A stretch of DNA of 64,000 nucleotides from Echinometra lucunter. Its lineage: Eukaryota; Echinodermata; Echinoidea; Camarodonta; Echinometridae. A program made the position numbers and the translations under genes. Positions 37,201-45,870 of this stretch are shown piece by piece (within the stretch, counting starts at the first letter, position 1; each line of letters opens with the position of its first letter). The notes beneath the pieces are model-generated. The model made no database searches and was not told where the DNA came from. It saw nothing but the letters and a program-made list of their open reading frames with translations. The DNA is taken from positions 6,213,876-6,277,875 of the forward strand of contig CM057161.1 of the NCBI GenBank assembly GCA_029962745.1. The letters are read 5' to 3'.

Positions 37201-40200
37201 CAGGATCCAGAACAGTGCTGTAGGTCTGCAAGAGATCTTTGAGTTGCTGAGGATAGTCTGAGAGATGCTCAGGATAACAGTGAGCAATCTGAAAATATCA
37301 AGACAAGATTTATAAACAGGACATTAGATAGTGTGATTTATACCCAAGTCATGCTGAAGAGACCAACATCACTGTCAAAATGATTAATTGTAGACCTGTA
37401 ATGCCAACAGGGCATCACAACAAAATGCTGCTTTTAGTCACTCCTGCTGGAACAGCTTTGAGGCACAAAGAGGCTTACATGTGGAAAGGCAACCATGGCA
37501 GGAACAGAAGATAGACTAGGAAGCTTTTACTAATGTATGATGAAGGGACCTGAGCTACGCACTTTGTTTTCAGCAGCTAAAAAGACACAAATATCATTGG
37601 TTTGAGCTAATTCTGTTAGTTATCTTGATCTACATATTCTAATGTTAATTTGTTGAGAAAATTATGACAGACGAATGTCAAAAACGCATATTTTCACGTC
37701 AATGTCAGTGTCAATTTTTGTTCAGCAAAATGAAGGGGTCCTAAAGCTATGCATGTGTAATATATCTTGAAACTGACTGGTGTGAAGTTTACCCAAAATT
37801 CTAACTAATCATACACCTTACATTACGAGGGATAAAGGAAAAATACTTCTTTTTCGCAAACCTTCATGGCATTCTTGTTGCTTGGTCACCCAAAAAGTTG
37901 GGCACATTTAACGCATTGCATCACACCTATTTGGAGGGTGCGTAACTTTAGGATCGGCGTAGCTTTAGGGACTCCTGACCCTACAACACTTTTTCAGCTT
38001 CAGGGCAATCGTGATATAATAAACAGTAGCTGCATGTATCACTTAACAAAAATTGCTCGGGTTCTTCTTCTTAAAGCATTATAATTATACAAAGCCATCA
38101 CAAATCCTGGCTGCAATCAATTAAGATCCACAACAATACTTTACATGAAAGACCCTGAGGCCCTTTTAGTTTTCATTTGTCATAAGGCTACTTTAGGCTG
38201 ATGGATAGAAGTACCCTGGGCATTATTTTCGCAAAAGCATCATGAATACACGTTCGCGCACATCCCACTGAAGCGCATGTATTAAAATCACATGCAGTAT
38301 TTCTCAATGCAGAGTTGGTGAAAATAAATGTACTTAACAACAGTTTTATTAAAGGCATTGGTTAACATTGTTATGATTTTAAAAAATCTCGTTTTGTTAC
38401 TTGAAAATGGGATAAACATAAGGGTTATAGTGTAAAAATACCAGTCTGAAAGTTTCAAAGTATAATATCCACAGGAAGTATGTTTAAATATCAAAAATGT
38501 GAACCAATGTTTGAAAAATATACGAGAGTCGGTCGCACAGAACAGACATAAGGAGTGCGCATGCGCATGCGCATATGACTCACCTTACCGTACTGTGTGC
38601 ATTGGCGTATCACGCGGCGGGAGGCACATAACGGCATTTTCAAATTCAAGCAAAGCGGTCTTCTTAGTGAGTGTCTCGTGAGACGAAGGATAATAAAATT
38701 GCCGTTTGCGTCTAACTTACACTTTTTCATTCCAAATTATGGTTGATTTCAGGGCTTTTGAGTACAAATACAAGTACTCATACACATGTTTCATCTTAGT
38801 TTGAGAATTTTTTAAATCAGCTGCTCACAAAGTTAGCCAATGCCTTTAAACAATGCTCTGTTCATTAAAAAAAAACTGTAACTGTTGCACGGATTTGTGC
38901 TCATTGGTAAGAGGAGACACCAAGGAGAAATATTTCTCACCTGACTAAGAAACATAATCAATTCTTCCAGACTCTTGGAATACTCTGAGGGCTTCAACTG
39001 AAACACCTGGACGTTGGACTGGTAGTGTCGATACTGCTGAAGAAACTGCATTGGGAAATAATGCATTTTAACCCATAGAAGTACAGAGCTTTTTAGAGGT
39101 CTAAACTAATCATCTTCAATCCTCAAATTGGCAATACAAATTATTTTCTTCCACATTTACATAGCTTGGAAAAAATAAATATGGATATAACTTAAACCAA
39201 AATGAAATATAATTGTAAAATTGAATCAGAAATTGCCAATTTGAACACAGAAATAGTGATTATATATTATTCACTGCATTGCCAATTTAAAGAGTTTAAT
39301 GATTAGTTACACTTAAACTGCTCTAATTCGAGAACGCTACACCATACAGTGATGGGAATGGGCTCAAATTTGTCAGTGCATTTTTCTCTTTCTGCTCATG
39401 TATGATATGTACTGCCCAACATTCTGGACCAACAGATACTGCAAAAGCATCTCCTAAAGGTGACACTGTACCTCTATGGGTTAAGGGATCAAATTAGCCA
39501 TGGTTACGCATCTCTGGAAGAAATTACATGTACCGATACACAGAATGGAGTGAAAGTGTTTCATTATTATATAAATACATGTATTCAGTTCTTGTACAGT
39601 GCCATATCACATATTCATAAATATATCCCCATGCCAAGGTTCTAGGCCTCTGATTGGTTTAATCTGGAATTCACTATAGACCGCAGGGCAGTATAGCGGA
39701 GAAAATATTGACCGGGCGTATTTCTACTTGCGCATACAACATGTAGTTTGGGAGGGTAGAATCAATACCCTTGTCTAAGCAGTGCTATACTAGGCTAGTG
39801 GTCAGGTTCTCTGCATGGTGATGCTTGTAATGTTCAAAATGCGAGGTGTATGCGCTTATGCAGCTACAAAACTGTCAAACCTTGAAGCGATAACTGAGAA
39901 AAGTGGAGACAAATCAAAGTTTTCACGTAAGTTTAAAAGATTTTCTCAACATTTCTAAGCCTTTTGTTGATGTTATTTGGACTTTCTTCTCAAATAGAGT
40001 GGAAGTCTCGTAAGTGTCTGTGTAATTTTGGAGGGTAGAATCGATACCTATGAATTTAGCAATAAAGCATCCTATATGGTGATCAATATGACCACTAGTT
40101 TGCTGGTGTGGATTTGTCCCCATTTTTTTCAATTATCGCTGTGAGGTTCGAAGCTTTTGAAGTTGTGTTTATATGTCGATACGCATGGCATTTTCAGCAA

Positions 40201-41700
40201 ATGGTAGCATCTCCATGCAGAAGCCGTGTCATAGGCATTGGACTTATGACGTAAAAATCTATAGAATAAGTTCATTTCATACCAGGGCCCTGTTTCATAA
40301 AACTTGTCATCAGTAACAACTGCCATATTTCTATGACAAATTTGCTCTCAGCCAATCAGACGCAAGGATTTCAGTGGCTTATAACAATTATTGCAACTTG
40401 TTATTGATAAAAAGTTTTATGAAACAGGGCCAAGGTCCAGGCAAATCTGCATGATGACTTTTAAGTCAATAATTTTTTAGGCCTCTTCGGAAAACACCAT
40501 GGTAGGAAGGAACGCTTCCGAACGCAAAAGGCAAAAATGCAAAAATTAAAAATGTCTGTTTAACACACTGGAAAGAAATTTTAGCCAATATCATTCCACA
40601 GCAAGATTGTATATTCATTTACAACGTCTACATGCTATCCATGTAACTTACAATCTGTGTCTGAAATTCTGATTTTCAACAATTTTCATTTTTGATTTCC
40701 AGATGCGTCTTTTTGCACCATGGTGTTTTCCTAAGATGCCTTAACACCCCCCCCCCCCCCCCCCCCCGCTTAATTGAGGTTATCACTGCAACACACAGGG
40801 CTACATTGGTATGCTGAGCTTGTGTGAATTTATGCGACATGCTGCCCTCTATAGTCGAAGGTCACTCAAATCACTCAAATAATCAACAAATTCATAGAAA
40901 ATATTTGCTTTTTACCCCTAGGATAATAAAATATCATATTTTCATTCCAATCCTCAAACTGGATGTAAATTATCTTGATGAAGTGAATTTTGAAAAATGT
41001 TTCTTGATCACTGGTGACACAGCTCTTGCTCCTCTGTACATTAAATTGGACAGAGAACATTTCTTTCCTATTAATGTCAGCAATCTGCAGGTTACAGCAG
41101 CTAGCAGGTCTGTTGTGCAAGGTTATTCACTCACACTAGCGCTCAGTTATACTAACCTAGCCCTTGCCAGACAGCTCGCCACATTTCTTTTCTTCAGTGA
41201 TTTCATAAGCTAAATTTCATTTTTTAGGATAAACTGCCATTTGAATAGTTATATATGATTTTAGAAATGCAGTTACGACACCCCACCTTAAGACAACTCG
41301 ACAGTGGCGAGCTGTCTTCATTATTCGATGGGAACAGACAATGGACATGTTACATTCACACTTATGAGATGTCATTTGGAAATTATTTCGCTGTCATTTG
41401 TAAATAATTCGCGCCTTGAGACTTGGACTTTAGACAACAAATGTAGGTCTAAACTAAAAGTTAGACCTATTTGAACATACTGACTGTAGCATGCCTACAT
41501 CAATGTGAGTGCATGGTACTACATGGACATGTTTAGAAAAAAAAAAAAAAAAAAAAAAAACAATAGTGAAATTCATTGTAGTAGAAAAATGTGAAGATTT
41601 GAATACTTACTTCTTCGGTATATGACTCTGGGTCCCTTTTAATGACATTCTGCAACTGGGGTAAATTATTTGGGAGTTGATTTCTGTTTTTCTCGCTCAT
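22757..41700 (-). CDS. SDAD1: SDA1 homologue (ribosome biogenesis/60S export), 17 exons, complete
   Basis: Exons (minus strand): 41611-41700, 38941-39045, 37190-37288, 35920-36102, 34460-34560, 34272-34329, 33308-33382, 32924-33025, 31587-31659, 30622-30783, 29992-30127, 28774-28948, 27903-28029, 27187-27380, 24100-24288, 23407-23568, 22757-22807 (stop TGA). All have GT/AG borders and join in phase to 693 residues; human SDAD1 is 687. Diagnostic stretches are '[12 protein letters not shown]' (10-21), '[12 protein letters not shown]' (31-42), '[20 protein letters not shown]' (about 317-336), 'RCPLAM' (about 405-410), 'ILTQEDFQ' (553-560) and 'KRSFREKQ' (670-677). Residues 228-237 and 488-530 are acidic; 251-281 and 583-693 are Lys/Arg-rich, as expected of a nucleolar protein. 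Sda1 acts in pre-60S maturation and export and affects actin organisation and G1 progression in yeast. The final exon is only 51 nt and was found by its 'ALRDSLLKK' motif. Confidence 0.95.
22838..22984. mobile_element. MITE in SDAD1 intron 16, ATTGG-core family
   Basis: The ends 'gggccccgtttcataaaact' and 'gtcttatgaaacagggcc' are inverted; the inner 'gttatcaata' and 'tgataac' also pair, and the centre is 'gattggatgagagcaaatt'. It lies about 30 bp upstream of the last SDAD1 exon. An inverted copy is at 40284-40432. Confidence 0.8.
24491..24772 (+). mobile_element. tRNA-derived SINE in SDAD1 intron 14
   Basis: The tRNA-like head has an A-box region ('tggatcagtggataag') and B box GGTTCAAATCC (24543-24553). 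Its 3' end is 'gcgctatataaatgttgcat' followed by (att)n. It is antisense to SDAD1. Length and tail fit a full-length SINE. Confidence 0.8.
25766..26263. mobile_element. ~500-bp MITE, copy 1 (SDAD1 intron 14)
   Basis: The ends 'ttaaagacattggttaac' and 'gttagccaatgccttta' form terminal inverted repeats around an AT-rich body with a GC-rich core ('gcgcatgcacgcatgact...cgtatcacgcggcgg'). A direct-orientation copy at 38349-38849 aligns end to end. It encodes no protein. Confidence 0.85.
26286..26701. mobile_element. fold-back element with ~128-bp arms (SDAD1 intron 14)
   Basis: The left arm 'gggtttacggttcaccatgt' is mirrored at the right end as 'acatggtgaaccataaaccc'; the arms stay paired in to 'actgggt'/'acccagt'. 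The loop contains 'gacggacagtcaagctgccc' and 'gaaacgtcgag', a layout often seen in retroelement ends. It lies about 20 bp from the neighbouring MITE. Confidence 0.8.
26781..26857 (-). pseudogene. partial duplicate of SDAD1 exon 14 3' end and donor
   Basis: It repeats the plus-strand sequence of 27140-27218, which includes the end of exon 14 ('EDFQ' codons) and its GTTTGT donor, with a few changes and a 1-2 base gap. It is cut off by the MITE at 26861. Too short to be a usable exon. Confidence 0.7.
26861..27090. mobile_element. MITE with GGGCCGGTATTCTGAAAATTG ends
   Basis: The ends 'gggccgtattctgaaaattg'-type and 'caattttcagaatacggccc' are inverted over about 45 bp, continuing 'tttcatcttttatcttatctt'/'aagataaaagatgaaa'. 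The interior has 'gtgattggtttgaactgcgc'. It has inserted beside the duplicated exon 14 fragment. Confidence 0.8.
27681..27895. repeat. interrupted (AGT/AGC)n triplet tract next to SDAD1 exon 13 donor
   Basis: Mixed AGT, AGA, AGC triplets end in a pure (CAG) run at about 27870-27891. That run ends about 12 bp from the exon 13 donor (GT at 27902-27901). Read through from exon 13, the frame reaches a stop soon after the CTG run. Confidence 0.8.
29040..29135 (-). pseudogene. partial duplicate of SDAD1 exon 12 5' half
   Basis: From an AG acceptor-like site at 29137-29136 it reads 'GTTGAATGCAGTA', like exon 12 (28948), and includes 'ccttggcaatgggtccagag'. A TAGA-type 4-base insertion shifts the frame and gives an early stop. 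Similarity fades before the exon's middle. It lies about 190 bp upstream of the real exon. Confidence 0.75.
29360..29775 (-). mobile_element. piggyBac-like MITE, family A copy 2 (SDAD1 intron 11)
   Basis: It begins TTAACCCATTCGTGACAG and ends CTGTCACAAATGGGTTTTAA, inverted to each other, with TTAA at the left edge. The body is the reverse complement of 21385-21774. Confidence 0.8.
30832..31169. mobile_element. hAT-like non-autonomous element (SDAD1 intron 9)
   Basis: Termini AGGGCTTAACCGATA.. and ..TATCGGTTAAGCCCTAG are inverted. Flanks GAGATACT and GTGATACT match in 6 of 8 positions, as a decayed 8-bp hAT duplication would. 'aatcgg' is iterated inside the right arm. Confidence 0.65.
32155..32493. 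mobile_element. TTAA-flanked MITE (SDAD1 intron 8)
   Basis: The ends 'ttaaagacattcagtcgtgg' and 'ccacgac..tgagcgtctttaa' are inverted and continue 'gctttcatgggga'/'tccccatgaaagc'. TTAA occurs at both edges. It has no ORF. Confidence 0.8.
33826..34268. repeat. ~440-bp (CTA/CTG)n triplet expansion abutting SDAD1 exon 6 donor
   Basis: Almost pure CTA/CTG triplets, with pure CTG blocks at about 33828-33877 and 34170-34197. On the SDAD1 strand it is AGT/AGC, beginning within the first few bases after the exon 6 donor (GT at 34271-34270). The poly-Leu and poly-Ser frames are consequences of the repeat, not separate genes. Confidence 0.95.
35282..35827. mobile_element. large fold-back element with ~185-bp arms (SDAD1 intron 4)
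   Basis: The left arm 35282-35463 and right arm 35639-35827 are reverse complements ('agtgtgctttt.atgaatgaag' ends; 'ggagagttgtc' innermost). The loop is about 175 bp and AT-rich. The element ends about 90 bp downstream of the exon 4 donor. Confidence 0.85.
36188..36262 (-). pseudogene. partial duplicate of SDAD1 exon 4 5' part
   Basis: After a TTCTTCTACAG acceptor-like site it reads '[20 protein letters not shown]', against '[20 protein letters not shown]' in exon 4 (35920-36102). It stays in frame but loses similarity after 'VGLFF' and has no donor, so it covers under half the exon. A third, very weak copy may lie at about 36344-36412. Confidence 0.8.
38349..38849. mobile_element. ~500-bp MITE, copy 2 (SDAD1 intron 2)
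   Basis: Same element and orientation as 25766-26263, with 'ttaaaggcattggttaac'/'gttagccaatgcctttaa' ends. Its core contains 'gcgcatgcgcatgcgcat', a doubled NRF1-like palindrome. Confidence 0.85.
39068..39484 (-). mobile_element. piggyBac-like MITE, family B copy 1 (SDAD1 intron 1)
   Basis: The element is flanked by TTAA on both sides, with CCCATAGAAGTACAG...CTGTACCTCTATGGG termini. It has repeated 'aaattggcaat' and 'attgccaattt' motifs inside. An inverted copy is at 59684-60088. Its edge lies 23 bp upstream of the exon 2 acceptor. Confidence 0.85.
40284..40432. mobile_element. MITE, inverted copy of the 22838 element (SDAD1 intron 1)
   Basis: 'agggccctgtttcataaaac' and 'gttttatgaaacagggcc' ends. 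The core 'aatttgctctcagccaatca' is the reverse complement of the core at 22914. Confidence 0.8.
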
Positions 41701-41860
41701 GACTGCTCACGTGTGTACAACTTAACACGGTGTTTAACAATATGCATGCACCGCTTTCATATTGCGCAACGTCGTACACTAGTGCAGTTTTACCAAAGAT
41801 AAACGACTCAGAGTTTTTTGTGTAGTACATCCGTATACAGGCGAGGGTCGTTGACAAGGT
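41701..41860 (-). promoter_or_regulatory. SDAD1 5' flank with E-box
   Basis: Immediately upstream of the SDAD1 ATG. A CACGTG E-box lies at 41708-41713, 8 bp before the start codon, so it is in the 5' UTR or core promoter. No TATA box is evident. MYC/MAX or USF-type factors bind CACGTG, and ribosome-biogenesis genes are classic MYC targets; use here is inference. Confidence 0.4.
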
Positions 41861-42820
41861 GAAGCTCCTTTGATATCATCTTGCCTATTTCTTTTCTTTA
41901 CATTATTCTTTCCCCGTTTGGTAAATGGATATAAGGAATCGAGAGGCGGGGGGGGGGGGGGGGGCGATCAGTTTCGTCTGTACAGCCCGGAATTTAGCTA
42001 CGCCCAGGATTCTGTTAATTATAAATTGTTGAATAAAGAAAAAAAAAAGGAGCAGAAGTAACTGAGAGTATGTAATTGTTTTTATAGTGACATTTAGTTC
42101 CTTTAAAAAATTTTTGACAAAAAACTTACCGCGGTATATAACGGGTACAAAAAAACATGCCTGCGTGATGTGCCCTTGCCCCTATCCCCTATCAGGATTT
42201 CCATCTCGCACGTTTCCAGGTGTCTTTTGCCAGGGACTTACTAGTTGTTTAAAAGGGATTAACCGATTGCGGAGGAGAGGATTTTGGATAATTATGATCA
42301 GCTATATATAAATTACAACTTGCATATTAAAAAGATATTAACATTATCTTGATAAAGCAAGATCGAGCCGCTAAAACTTTGAAGTGCCCATGCAGATAAT
42401 TCCAATTTGACTTTTTTGGTTTTGTTTAGAGTAACATGAACACACGATTGGTCATAAAATGAGAGGGACTCGAATGAAGTTTTCCTTTCATTTCCGTAAA
42501 TTCGTTTTTGTTAGTTTTGTTATTGGGTGTTTTTTTTTTACACCTTTTTCAATTTGATTGCAAGTGCTGATGAATGTGTGCTGTGTTCAGGAATGAAGGC
42601 TACTTTGGTAGATTATTGGTGTCAAAAGTTTACCGATTAAAATTTTTTGTAAAAAGTCCCAAGTTATTGCATGCATGCCACTGAGAAGTGGAGTTTGTTT
42701 TTCTTTTGGGTATTTTTTTTTATAACAACACAAGCATACTTTGGTATCAATATGCATATAGCACATCACTTTATTTGAAATACTATAAAACGTCAATGTA
42801 GATAAAATGTCTTGCTAATT
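41861..42820. other. intergenic, no gene seen
   Basis: Spacer between the SDAD1 promoter and a repeat cluster, with a poly-G run at 41949-41964. No exon was recognised. Confidence 0.4.
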
Positions 42821-42821
42821 G

Positions 42822-42915
42822 CAAGGGCACAAGTGCCGTGCAGGGGATCGAACCCAGAACCTTCGCGTCTCCAGTCAACTAGTCAAGCGCCTTAAACCAC
42901 TCGACAACGGCATCT
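42822..42915 (-). mobile_element. tRNA-like SINE head, minus strand
   Basis: Read on the minus strand: 'gatgccgttgtcgagtggtt' followed by a B box GGTTCGATCCC (complement of 42844-42854). It resembles a Leu/Ser-type tRNA head, but the acceptor arms do not pair and other sequence follows directly. Confidence 0.5.
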
Positions 42916-43143
42916 TTACAGTTGGGGATCCAGGTTTGGGGCGCAAGTGGGCCACCCCCCCCCCCTCCGGCAATACCAAAAATCTGCATGGTCCACCTAA
43001 TGTATAGGCATACAGGGGCGGATCCAGCATTCTCCAATAGGGGGGGGGGGGAGCGGAATTTTTCAAAACCGCCCGAACCGCGATGGCCGCACTCAGTGGC
43101 GTAATAAATGAGATTATTTTATGGGTCACCCCCCCCCCCCAGG

Positions 43144-43440
43144 GGGTAGATGTGCCTGCATGTATCTTGAAATAGTTATCTTTAATTAAGGAATTATAAA
43201 ACTCTTTTTCCTGAGCAAAAAGGAAATGATGGATAATGCGAGCGTGGTAGATACGCCTGTATCTTGAAATAGTTATCTTTAATTAAGGAATTATAAAAAC
43301 TCTTTGTTCCTGAGCAAAAAGGAAATGATGGATAATGCGAGCGTGGTAGATACGCGTATCTTGAAATAGTTATCTTATTAAGGAATTATAAAACTCTTTT
43401 TCCTGAGCAAAAAGGAAATGATGGATAATGCGAGCGCGAA
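43144..43440 (+). repeat. three-unit ~100-bp tandem repeat
   Basis: Three near-identical units each contain 'tatcttgaaatagttatctt', 'aattaaggaattataaaa', 'cctgagcaaaaaggaaatga' and 'ggataatgcgagcg'. Copies start at about 43144, 43246 and 43346. The last unit runs into 'gcgagcgcgaagcgcgag'. Confidence 0.9.
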
Positions 43441-43475
43441 GCGCGAGTTGAAAATTTCTGAGATTCTAAATGAAG

Positions 43476-43728
43476 AAAATCGTCAGGGGTGTCGCTGGAC
43501 TTTTTTCAATGGGGGGGGGGGGGTGGGTGTAAAGGCCACATTGCCGACAAACAATGCCAGTGATTACCGACAACTAATATACACTCTCTTTCGTGGTACC
43601 GGTCTTATTTCGTCGTCAAAATGAACTAGCTAATAAGCCAAAACTTTTATATGACCCATTTGGGCACCTTACTCCTCTATTTCTTTCTTTTTTCCCTCCT
43701 TCCTATTCCCTCTCCTTTCTCTCTCTCT

Positions 43729-43806
<78 letters not shown>

Positions 43807-43860
43807 TTATGCCGACAACAATCGCGAATTTGTCGATTGGGAAAGGTACCTCTACCCAAG
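43476..43860. repeat. dispersed composite repeat with (CT)n
   Basis: It carries the modules of 8266-8500 partly in the opposite order: 'ggggtgtcgctggac', a poly-G run, 'gtcgtcaaaatg', 'atttgggcacctta', a (CT)n run at 43718-43808 and 'gccgacaacaatcgcgaatt'. Confidence 0.6.
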
Positions 43861-44999
43861 CTTTACATTATGGGGTTAAGTCACTGTCAGGCCCGTACCT
43901 AGGATTTTTACGGGGATTCAACTTTGGAAATAGTAGACCTTTTTGAGGAGTGACCATTGCGAGCCGAAATTTCGGTTTGCAATAACCTGAAGACAGAGCA
44001 ATTTTGCCTCTCATTTATTCTTGAACTCATTCTAAAACCCTAAAACTGATGATAACCTAATTAACCTCCCCTAATAAATGCGAGCGCAAAGCATGAGCTG
44101 AAAATCCCCATAAAATGAATTATACTTCTTTGTAATTCTTTCTTATAACTCTCAAGATAAAAGCATGCGAGCGTGGAGCGCTAGCGGAAATTTTGCCATA
44201 ACGCATTCCTTTTCTTTCTTCTTTTTTAAAATTATTTTTTCTCTCTTCTTTTCTTTTTTTCTCTCTCTCTCTCTTTTTTTTTCTCCGCCAATAGGGGGGC
44301 CGCGGCCTCTTCGGCCCCCTCCCCTGGATCCGCCCATGGCATACGTGAAATACAAAAAGATTGTGCCACGGAAACAATTTTTTTAAACACGAAATATCAC
44401 CTGAAAAAATTTTTAGTTTCCCTATGATAAAATGTTCAGACATTCACTCTTGCATATCCTCCCCACCCCCCCCCCCCCTCCCTTCCAGAGGTTCAGTGGT
44501 TTTTACATGAACTCGATGAAGAATAACTTGACACCATTTTCCAAGAAAAACTGAAGGTATAGTAGTCTCTTGGGCTTGTTTTCTGGTGCAGAGATGGCCT
44601 ATTAAAGCTCTTGAGCTTTCATGGGTCATCCTGTCAAACTTTTGTGAACATGTTCTTTGCCACTACATCTGAGCTTGACAATGAAATAAAAAATATAAGA
44701 TCAAAACGGAAATTTATTTTCTCAAAATCAAGACCAAAGGCATAAAAACCATATCAGCTGACCTTACATTTGGAGAAACATGTCTGGTGGGGCGATTTTA
44801 AATTTTCTTACTATTCCCGTTTCTTTTTTTAAAAAAATCTTGGATTATGGCTCGTTCAAACAAGCAGTGGCAAACCGCCAAAAAAGTGGCAACTGATTTT
44901 TGTGTACATGTAGTGACTGGCAAGAGATCCATGAGTGACGCAACAGAGGTCTTCAATGTGGTATAATGGTTTAGGCCAGACATCATCCGAATGGACATA
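43861..44999. other. repeat-rich spacer
   Basis: Holds another 'gcgagcg.ggagcg' unit (about 44166), a 'ccgcggcctcttcggccccc' repeat end at 44299-44318 and poly-C runs. No gene was seen. Confidence 0.4.
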
Positions 45000-45361
45000 G
45001 TACAAGCCCCACTATTGGTCTGTTAAGCTGTATCGCAATCATGGCAATGACGTAGTAAAATTGGTGGGGTCAACGTGTTGCGCTTACCACTGAGGGCGTG
45101 GCAGGGGCGTGGTTGAAGCTTTAAAACACCAGCAGGACCAATGAATTCAAAGAACAGTAAAACGCTTCACGAAAAGCGCTGCGTTTTGAAGGCATTTACG
45201 CAGCACGCATCCTTCTTAGTAACCGCGCCCTTGCCCTGGCAACAACTCGTAAACAAACTCATTCTCTTTGCACCTTTGTGATTCAGAGAACTTGACTGCC
45301 AATTTTTTGACAGTTTTCATTATTTTGTGTGCATTCATAATCTCTCATATTCAACCGCCAG
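45000..45361 (+). promoter_or_regulatory. candidate promoter/5' UTR exon of the kinase gene
   Basis: Less AT-rich than its surroundings, with CpGs. It ends in 'caaccgccag' followed by GTCAGTATC, a usable donor. It lies about 0.5 kb before the acceptor at 45831-45832 preceding the first coding exon. The assignment as a 5' non-coding exon is inference. Confidence 0.3.
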
Positions 45362-45870
45362 GTCAGTATCTTATCTTTATACATAAATGAATAACTGGAG
45401 CAAGTTTGAAGTAAAATGGAAGAATATTCTTGACGCAAAAAGGGAAATTATGTTGATCATTTTCCACTCTTCCGATGACCCCTATGCCCCTATCATGCCT
45501 ATGGCAAATTTACAGTCATGCCCGTTACTGGATTAAAGAAGAGCCTGGGTTGTTTGAATTTTAATATTTATCAGTGTTAGGGCAGTCGCAATCTCAAATT
45601 GGAGAAACGAGTTGGTCTAAAATTTTATTTTTTCTTTAAAAAAAAAATCACATTTGGGCGTGCATGCCTTTTCTCCGAGATGCATTTATTGACACACCCC
45701 ATGAAGCCACATGAATTAAGGCTAGATAATTATTTTCTCTTCTTCTTTTTTTTTTCCTACTTCTAAAACTTTCTTCTTCATTCCATTTTTTCTCTTTTCC
45801 TCCCTCCTCCTCCTCCCTTATACTTTCGTTAGATCAAAATTCCTTTATTCTATCTTTCGGAAGTTTGGCG

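Noticed and set aside
40824..41213. 129-codon plus-strand open frame in SDAD1 intron 1
   Set aside because: No recognised domain, no splice or promoter context, and similar-length frames are expected by chance in this AT-rich intron.
43593..43946. 117-codon Leu/Ser-rich frame
   Set aside because: Artefact of the (CT)n run within a dispersed repeat.
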